NCBI GenBank assembly: GCA_034423115.1
Contig: DAOUJD010000037.1
Location: 1 to 64,000 of the forward strand
Origin: Bin87 sp034423115
GTDB lineage: Bacteria > Chloroflexota > Dehalococcoidia > Lucifugimonadales > UBA3495
Direction of reading: 5' to 3'
Length of the DNA: 64,000 bases
Of the stretch, positions 59,621 through 64,000 are shown piece after piece; the first letter of the stretch is position 1; the number at the start of each line of letters is the position of its first letter. The notes under the pieces were generated by a model, which was not told where the DNA came from, did no database searches, and saw nothing but the letters and a program-made list of their open reading frames with translations. The translations under genes and the position numbers were made by a program.

Positions 59621-60136
59621 CTATTGATTTTTCGAGAAACCCACGGGAGATGTGTCGCCGATTTCCAGGCTGTCGTTGCCGGTGAGCCGCCGCAACCGTC
59701 GCAACTGCGTGTTGCTGGTAATGGTGAACGGGCGCGGCGGTGTGGTTGTCAGGCTAACCAGGTACGGCAACAAGCCCTCAACCCGGTCGATCATATCTGC
59801 CAGTTCTTCCGCTCTGTGATAGTTTTCGTAGAAGTTCTGGTGGCCAACGCGGTAAGCGTCTGACAGCGCCCGGACCTGATCCCCGTCAAAATCGTATTCC
59901 AGCGTGATTTGGCTGGCAACGTCGTAAACGTCCTGGTGCGATTTATGGGGCCAGCCTCGCTGTTCCGCGATGACCTTGAACAGCTGCACCACTGCGCCCC
60001 ACGCTTTTTCACCGGCCTGGAGGCGGCTGTCCTTCGCCAGTTCTTCGCGGGCCTGCACGATGAAGATGCCGCTCATCCGGCGACGGTCTTCGTCGCTTTG
60101 GATACCAGGCGGCGGCAGGTCGGGAACAGTGGTCAT
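59621..60136 (-). CDS. PaREP1/HEPN-like protein, copy 2
   Basis: A 171-aa helical protein with the same core as the 118-aa protein at 41972: LQAGEKAWGAVVQLFKVIAE then QRGWPHKSHQDVYDVA. A Pro-rich N-terminus and a C-terminal extension of about 45 residues are extra. Family function is unknown; an RNA- or ligand-binding role in the HEPN superfamily is likely. The 60156 palindrome lies upstream, followed by rpmB on the same strand. Confidence 0.75.
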   Translation of the reverse strand: MTTVPDLPPPGIQSDEDRRRMSGIFIVQAREELAKDSRLQAGEKAWGAVVQLFKVIAEQRGWPHKSHQDVYDVASQITLEYDFDGDQVRALSDAYRVGHQNFYENYHRAEELADMIDRVEGLLPYLVSLTTTPPRPFTITSNTQLRRLRRLTGNDSLEIGDTSPVGFSKNQ

Positions 60137-60155
60137 GTCGCCCTCATCCTGACGA

Positions 60156-60183
60156 GTAGGGGCGAATAATCATTCGCCCCTAC
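60156..60183. repeat. Short GC-rich palindrome, GGGGCGAAT type
   Basis: GTAGGGGCGAATAATCATTC with the inverted arm. It lies 24 bp downstream of rpmB and 20 bp upstream of the HEPN-like start, so it probably forms the rpmB 3' hairpin. Confidence 0.9.
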
Positions 60184-60207
60184 ATGATTCGCTGCGGTGG
60201 CGCCGCG

Positions 60208-60426
60208 CTACTGCTGCGCGGCCGCTCTCGCTCGGGCCTTCGGACCCCGCGGCGGCTTGTACATGGTGCGCAGGCAGCGCGAGCAAATCTTGACGCGGGT
60301 GGGCTTGCCGTCGATAGCCAGCGTCTGCTTGTGGACGTTGGCCTTCCACCGGGTCTTGGTCCTGCGGTTGGAGTGGCTGACGTTGTTGCCGGTCATTCCG
60401 GCTTTTCCGCACATTTGGCACTGCAT
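60208..60426 (-). CDS. rpmB: 50S ribosomal protein L28, zinc-ribbon type
   Basis: A 72-aa L28 protein. The start QCQMCGKAGMTGNNVSHSN and the later KICSRCLRTMYK supply two CxxC pairs (Cys3/Cys6 and Cys48/Cys51), the zinc-binding form. It ends in an Ala/Arg-rich tail. It belongs to the large ribosomal subunit. An extended -10 (TGCTATAAT) lies about 30 bp upstream at 60456-60464. L28 is normally single-copy. Confidence 0.95.
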   Translation of the reverse strand: MQCQMCGKAGMTGNNVSHSNRRTKTRWKANVHKQTLAIDGKPTRVKICSRCLRTMYKPPRGPKARARAAAQQ

Positions 60427-60455
60427 GATTTCTATCCCGCCCTTTGAGTGGCGGC

Positions 60456-60464
60456 ATTATAGCA
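60456..60464 (-). promoter_or_regulatory. Extended -10 promoter of rpmB
   Basis: On the minus strand TGCTATAAT, with the TATAAT at 60456-60461. Together with a leader of about 23 bp it fits a short rpmB mRNA leader. No strong -35 is visible, as expected for an extended -10. Confidence 0.7.
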
Positions 60465-60471
60465 CACTCGC

Positions 60472-60500
60472 TTGACTTGCCGATTGCGCTGCCGTTAAAT
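60472..60500 (+). promoter_or_regulatory. Sigma-70-type promoter of the Lin0512 gene
   Basis: TTGACT (60472-60477), a 17-bp spacer, then TTAAAT (60495-60500), 37 bp before the ATG. It lies back-to-back with the rpmB promoter. Confidence 0.75.
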
Positions 60501-60537
60501 GGCCGCAGCCAACCCCCAATTCACAGGAGGATTCAAC

Positions 60538-60882
60538 ATGGCTCTCGTGCGTTGCGTTACCGAGATGGGCATGGGCGTAGACGTCCATGGCCTGGATTAC
60601 ACCCTGGCGGCCAAGCGCGCCGTCTTTGATGCCATTCACCACAGCAGCCTCGGCTTCACCCGCCTGGTCGGGGCGACCGCCGATGACATGACGGTCAACG
60701 TGACCATCGGCGCGCCCGAACCTGACAAGGTAAACGCCGATGAGGTGGCCGATTCCCTGCCTCACGGTCGAGCGAATGTGGACGTAGTGGTCGGCGGCCT
60801 GCAACTGCTGAACGACGACGGCAGCGACGGCACTCTCATCGCCAACGCCATCATCACGGTCAGCATCGACGACGGCAAATAG
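60538..60882 (+). CDS. Lin0512-family protein
   Basis: A 114-aa protein of the Lin0512 family (PF09585-like): CVTEMGMGVDVHGLDYTLAA, then KRAVFDAIHHSSLGF, and VNVTIGAPEPDKVNADEV. This family is related in sequence to one repeat of cyanuric acid hydrolase/barbiturase-type proteins, but no activity is proven for the single-repeat form. CAGGAGG lies 9 bp ahead of the ATG. A good sigma-70-type promoter is at 60472. The gene is complete and monocistronic. Confidence 0.85.
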   Translation: MALVRCVTEMGMGVDVHGLDYTLAAKRAVFDAIHHSSLGFTRLVGATADDMTVNVTIGAPEPDKVNADEVADSLPHGRANVDVVVGGLQLLNDDGSDGTLIANAIITVSIDDGK

Positions 60883-60950
60883 GACATCTCCCAGAGAAAA
60901 AGAGTTGGGGCGGCGGACGCCCGAACTCGCCGAAAGTTCTCGCACCTTCA

Positions 60951-60979
60951 GTAGGGGCAGGTTTGAAACCTGCCCCTAC
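60951..60979. repeat. Short GC-rich palindrome, GGGGCAGGTTTGAAACC type
   Basis: GTAGGGGCAGGTTTGAAACC with a perfect inverted second half. It differs at one compensated position from the 50218 and 59557 copies (A in place of G, matched by T in the other arm), so the hairpin is kept. Confidence 0.9.
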
Positions 60980-60999
60980 ATGTTGCCCACGTCCCGTTC

Positions 61000-61028
61000 T
61001 GGACACCTCATCGGGTCTCGGCTATCAT
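61000..61028 (+). promoter_or_regulatory. Promoter ahead of the leader hairpin
   Basis: TGGACA (61000-61005), a 17-bp spacer, TATCAT (61023-61028). Both hexamers match consensus at five of six positions. Transcription would start near 61035, just before the hairpin at 61041. Confidence 0.75.
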
Positions 61029-61040
61029 GCGCGGGCCTTT

Positions 61041-61092
61041 AACCCCGTCGCCGCCAACCGGAGGCTTCCGTGGACACCGCGACGGGGTTTTT
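61041..61092 (+). ncRNA. Leader hairpin with terminator (attenuator or small RNA)
   Basis: AACCCCGTCGC (61041-61051) pairs perfectly with GCGACGGGGTT (61079-61089), followed by a T-run (61088-61092). The 27-nt interior contains a small CGGA/TCCG hairpin. With a promoter ending at 61028 the structure starts only a few bases into the transcript and lies 45 bp before the TRAP permease start. This is the arrangement of a transcription attenuator or riboswitch, or of a stand-alone RNA of about 60 nt. I could not match it to a known riboswitch class. Confidence 0.65.
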
Positions 61093-61136
61093 CTGTGCCA
61101 CCGAATCCCCGGAACCGTTGAATCCGTGACTGAGCC

Positions 61137-62639
61137 ATGCTGATTGCCATCGCGTTCATCCTCATGGGGGTGATGTTCTTCGCCGGGCTGTACGTGGCCG
61201 GCGCGTTGGGGTCGCTGGCGCTGATACTGCTCCAGGTGTTCTCGGACAATCCGGTCTGGAACATCATGGGCAACCGGGCGTGGGAGACCAACACCAACAT
61301 CAACCTGGTAGCGATCCCCCTGTTCATCCTGATGGGCGAGATTGTGCTCAGGGGCGGGTTCGCGAACCTGATGTACCGCGCGCTGTCCCGTTGGGTGGAC
61401 TTCATACCCGGCGGGCTGATGCACACCAATATCGCCAGTTGCGCGGTGTTCGCGGCGTGCGCCGGTTCCAGCATCGCCACCGCGGCCACGGTGAGCCGCG
61501 TCGCGTTGCCGTCATTCAGGGCGCAGGGCTACCAGGAACGGCTGGTGGTGGGTTCGCTGGCGGCCGGCGGCACGCTGGGCATCCTGATCCCGCCGAGCAT
61601 CCTGCTGGTGCTGTACGGGCTCACCGTGGGCGAGTCCATCGGACGGCTGTTCCTGGCGGGTTTCATACCGGGCATCCTGCTGGCCGGCGTATTCATGCTG
61701 ATGATCGGCATAGCGTCGGTGATCTGGCCTGCCGTCGCGCCGCGCCAGACGGGAGCGCGGTTCTGGAGCTGGGAAGGTTGGGTTGAACGCCTGCTGTTCA
61801 CCGTGTTGATGGTGCCGGTGCTGGCGCTGATTTTCATCGTGCTGGGGAGCATCTACTTCGGATGGGCGACGCCATCGGAGGCCGCCGGATTCGGCGTGAC
61901 CGGTGCGCTGGCGCTGGCGATCATCTACAACTTCGTGCGGCTGTTCGCCGGGAATATAGCGGAGTGGATATTGGGCACGGGCATCGCGGCGCAGTTGTCT
62001 CCGGAGGTGCGCGGCACGCTGGAAAGCTGGCGAGAGGAATATCGGTTCAGCGGAGAGCACTTCCGCAACTACTGCCGTTTCATCGTGGCCATGACCATGG
62101 AGGCGTGCGTTTCGGCGGCGCGCTCATCGGCAATGATCCTGTTCATTCTGATGGCGGCGTTCACGCTGCAGTTCGCTTTCGCCTATTTGCGCATCTCCGT
62201 CACGATGGCGGAGTGGGTCGCCAGCTTCAACCTGAGCACGGTGCAGTTGGTGCTGTTCCTGGTGGTGTTCTACCTGCTGCTGGGGACGTTCATGGAGGCG
62301 TACTCCATGATGCTGACGACGCTGCCCATCATCTCGCCAGTGCTGCGGGCGGCAGAGGTGGACCTGCTGTGGTTCGGGATCATCATGATCATCCTGCTGG
62401 AGGCGGCGCAGATCAGCCCGCCGCAGGGGTTGAGCCTGTACGTGCTGCAGGGGGCGCGGCATGACGTGGCGCAAAGGGAGGTCGCAGAAACCGGCCAAAG
62501 GGCGGAGACGGGAACAATCAACGACGTGTACATCGGCGTGCTGCCGTTCATGGCGTGCATGGCCATCGTCATAGGCTTGATCATCGTATTCCCCGACCTC
62601 GCGCTGTGGCTGCCCGACCAAATCAAGGGGCCGCGGTAG
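61137..62639 (+). CDS. TRAP transporter large permease (DctM-like)
   Basis: A 500-aa membrane protein of the TRAP-transporter large-subunit (DctM) family with about 12-13 hydrophobic helices. ACAGSSIATAATVSRVALPS (about 109-128) and LGILIPPSILLVLYG (about 146-160) are diagnostic. It is about 60-70 residues longer than usual because of a polar insert after about residue 275 (IAEWILGTGIAAQL to YRFSGEHFRN). No DctP binding protein or DctQ small subunit is next to it, so the gene is an orphan here. It would use the Na+ gradient to import organic acids. The gene is preceded by the leader hairpin. Confidence 0.9.
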   Translation: MLIAIAFILMGVMFFAGLYVAGALGSLALILLQVFSDNPVWNIMGNRAWETNTNINLVAIPLFILMGEIVLRGGFANLMYRALSRWVDFIPGGLMHTNIASCAVFAACAGSSIATAATVSRVALPSFRAQGYQERLVVGSLAAGGTLGILIPPSILLVLYGLTVGESIGRLFLAGFIPGILLAGVFMLMIGIASVIWPAVAPRQTGARFWSWEGWVERLLFTVLMVPVLALIFIVLGSIYFGWATPSEAAGFGVTGALALAIIYNFVRLFAGNIAEWILGTGIAAQLSPEVRGTLESWREEYRFSGEHFRNYCRFIVAMTMEACVSAARSSAMILFILMAAFTLQFAFAYLRISVTMAEWVASFNLSTVQLVLFLVVFYLLLGTFMEAYSMMLTTLPIISPVLRAAEVDLLWFGIIMIILLEAAQISPPQGLSLYVLQGARHDVAQREVAETGQRAETGTINDVYIGVLPFMACMAIVIGLIIVFPDLALWLPDQIKGPR

Positions 62640-62697
62640 GATAAAATGAACTTATCGCCTCGCGCGACAGCCCTCTAAAAGCATAAAGGCCATGATC

Positions 62698-63030
62698 ATG
62701 GACGGGGAACTCACAGCAGAACAGAAAAGCAGGGTGGCCGAAATCATTCGCAGCGACCTGACGGGAAGATTTGGTGAACAGCTCCAGTTCGACCCGATTA
62801 CGGTAACAACCAGGATGGATGAATTTGGGGAACACTACTGTCACATTCGCGTGGTTTATGACGGCGACGAAGACCTGCTGGATCCCGCATGGCTCAATGG
62901 GTTTTACCGGCGGAACAGCCTGGCCCTGAAAGAGTGTGGCGTAACCGACGTGACCACCGAGACCTACATCGACCGAACGGAAGACAGCGACTGGTCGGAG
63001 TTGGTACAGGCCACACCATACGTCGAGTAA
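62698..63030 (+). CDS. Hypothetical protein, partner of a HEPN gene
   Basis: A 110-aa acidic protein: a helical start (TAEQKSRVAEIIRSDL), then a beta core (HYCHIRVVYDGDEDLLDPAW) and a helix LNGFYRRNSLALKE. No family is recognised. It is 4 bp ahead of the HEPN-like gene and probably forms a toxin-antitoxin-like pair with it. The start at 62698 is one of two neighbouring ATG codons (62692 and 62698); neither has a strong site. Confidence 0.55.
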   Translation: MDGELTAEQKSRVAEIIRSDLTGRFGEQLQFDPITVTTRMDEFGEHYCHIRVVYDGDEDLLDPAWLNGFYRRNSLALKECGVTDVTTETYIDRTEDSDWSELVQATPYVE

Positions 63031-63034
63031 ACGT

Positions 63035-63517
63035 GTGAACTGGGAGCAACTCATAGCCATCGCCAGATTGCTCGCCGAAGCGCCAGAGCACGGTGAAACC
63101 AGGGGCAGGCCCCAGCAGGCCAGGCTACGCCGATCTATCAGTACCGTTTATTACGCATTGTTCCACGCGCTAGCCAACAGCAACGCCGACTCCTTGATTG
63201 GAACTTCGCCTGATATCCGGCAATCTGAAGAGTGGACCAGAACCTACCGTGCGTTGGATCACGGCCCCGCCAAGAATAGCTTCAACTCAACCTCGGCGAT
63301 GGCAATGTTTCCCGCCAGCCTGCAAGACTTTGGACACACGTTCATAGCGCTCCAAAACCAGCGACACGACGCCGATTACAACCCTCAGGCAGTTTTCCAA
63401 CGATCGGAAACTGTTCGCGCCATTGAACGAGCCGAAGCTGCCATTGGCGACCTCGTGTCCACTGACTTGAGGACCAGGCGTGCGCTGGCTACCCACGTAC
63501 TGTTCAGGGCAAGATGA
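63035..63517 (+). CDS. HEPN-like protein
   Basis: A 160-aa helical protein. LRRSISTVYYALFHALANSN is the typical first helical pair of a HEPN group, and FIALQNQRHDADYNP sits where HEPN nucleases keep an Arg/His motif. A GTG start at 63035 follows the partner gene by 4 bp. It is probably the toxin of a two-gene module. The precise HEPN subfamily is uncertain. Confidence 0.7.
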   Translation: MNWEQLIAIARLLAEAPEHGETRGRPQQARLRRSISTVYYALFHALANSNADSLIGTSPDIRQSEEWTRTYRALDHGPAKNSFNSTSAMAMFPASLQDFGHTFIALQNQRHDADYNPQAVFQRSETVRAIERAEAAIGDLVSTDLRTRRALATHVLFRAR

Positions 63518-63582
63518 CCCCTACGGCACAACGGCACGTGATCCTGATTTGTGCATGCATTCTCCCCAAGGCGTAGCACGCT

Positions 63583-64000
63583 GTGGCTGCGGACTATGAC
63601 CTGGCAATCATCGGGGCGGGTTCCGCTGGATTGACAGCGGCCCGGTTCGCGGCGCGGTTGGGGCGACGGGTCGCGCTGATCGAGGCCAACCGAGTCGGCG
63701 GCGATTGCACCTGGACGGGATGCGTTCCCAGCAAGGCGTTGCTGCACGCCGCGAGAGTGGCCCACACCATCCGCACTGGCGGGACGTATGGTGTGCAAGC
63801 AAGCGAACCGGAGGTCAACTTCGCGAGGGTGATGGGACGCGTGCGGCGCGTCATAGAGCAGATCTACTCGGCCGAATCGCCGGATGCGCTGAGCGGAGAG
63901 GGGATCGAGGTAATCCAGGGTAAAGCGCGGTTCGAAGACCCGCATACCGTCGAGGTAGAGGGCCGGCAGATCACCGCCAGATATTTCCTGATCTGCACCG
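63583..64000 (+). CDS. FAD-dependent disulfide oxidoreductase, partial
   Basis: The first 139 codons of a mercuric reductase/dihydrolipoamide dehydrogenase-like flavoprotein. The FAD motif IIGAGSAGLTAARFA is at about 7-21. The redox-active CTWTGCVPSK is at about 43-52, in the CxxxxC spacing of this family. It starts with GTG at 63583 and runs past the window end. Substrate (Hg2+, lipoyl groups, other disulfides) cannot be decided from this part. No mer genes are seen. Confidence 0.88.
   Translation, partial: MAADYDLAIIGAGSAGLTAARFAARLGRRVALIEANRVGGDCTWTGCVPSKALLHAARVAHTIRTGGTYGVQASEPEVNFARVMGRVRRVIEQIYSAESPDALSGEGIEVIQGKARFEDPHTVEVEGRQITARYFLICT

Overview
This window is a GC-rich bacterial chromosome segment with closely packed genes, ATGA/GTGA/TAATG start-stop overlaps, and many short intergenic palindromes. 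No rRNA, intact tRNA, CRISPR array or phage structural gene is visible. The mix of genes suggests a free-living or host-associated Chloroflexota (Dehalococcoidia/SAR202-like). It includes two F420/FMN luciferase-like oxidoreductases, HyuA/HyuB, two PIG-L deacetylases, tandem Uma2 proteins, many HEPN, MNT, HicAB and PIN modules, and a zinc-type L28. That placement is inference; no marker gene here proves it.

Layout. 0-3 kb: epoxide hydrolase and amidohydrolase. 3-5.2 kb: an AT-richer patch with two unrecognised genes. 5.2-11.2 kb: a cupin-like enzyme, a small gene coupled to a retropepsin-like protease, a decayed transposase and membrane protein, a PEP-mutase-like lyase, an esterase, and a HicBA pair. 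11.4-19.1 kb is a nitrogen-assimilation block: a queuosine-precursor transporter, glutamine synthetase (alpha type), a second HicBA pair, glutamine synthetase (beta type), and two Amt ammonium channels. 19.2-37.5 kb mixes metabolic genes (rhodanese, tartrate/malate-type dehydrogenase, ABC binding protein, aminotransferase, epimerase, flavin oxidoreductase, alcohol dehydrogenase) with toxin-antitoxin pairs, a putative restriction-modification pair and mobile repeats. 37.6-39.4 kb holds a protein with a P4-primase-like tail and two tiny paralogous membrane-protein genes. 39.4-52 kb: hyuA and hyuB separated by about 3.8 kb of accessory genes, then a methyltransferase, an aldehyde dehydrogenase and deacetylases. 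52-64 kb: isochorismatase-like hydrolase, pterin dehydratase, argH, rpe, rpmB, a Lin0512 gene, a TRAP permease behind a leader hairpin, and the start of a flavoprotein disulfide reductase.

The most interesting signal is regulatory. Four promoters, those of both Amt genes (17343-17396 and 19017-19092) and of two short membrane-protein genes (38727-38780 and 39066-39119), share one architecture: four 5-bp boxes at exact 11-bp spacing, then exactly 10 bp, then a -10-like hexamer. The boxes resemble the actinobacterial GlnR consensus (gTnAC-n6-GaAAC repeated). This links two unrecognised membrane peptides of 49 and 53 aa to ammonium uptake, and suggests a nitrogen regulon with an undescribed small-membrane-protein component.

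Other notable items are a catalytically degenerate tandem nucleotidyltransferase beside HepT, a palindromic element with an 11-bp target duplication, two copies of a C-rich repeat of about 340 bp, a promoter-plus-terminator leader ahead of the TRAP permease, and a tRNA 5' fragment that supplies a stop codon to a membrane-protein gene.
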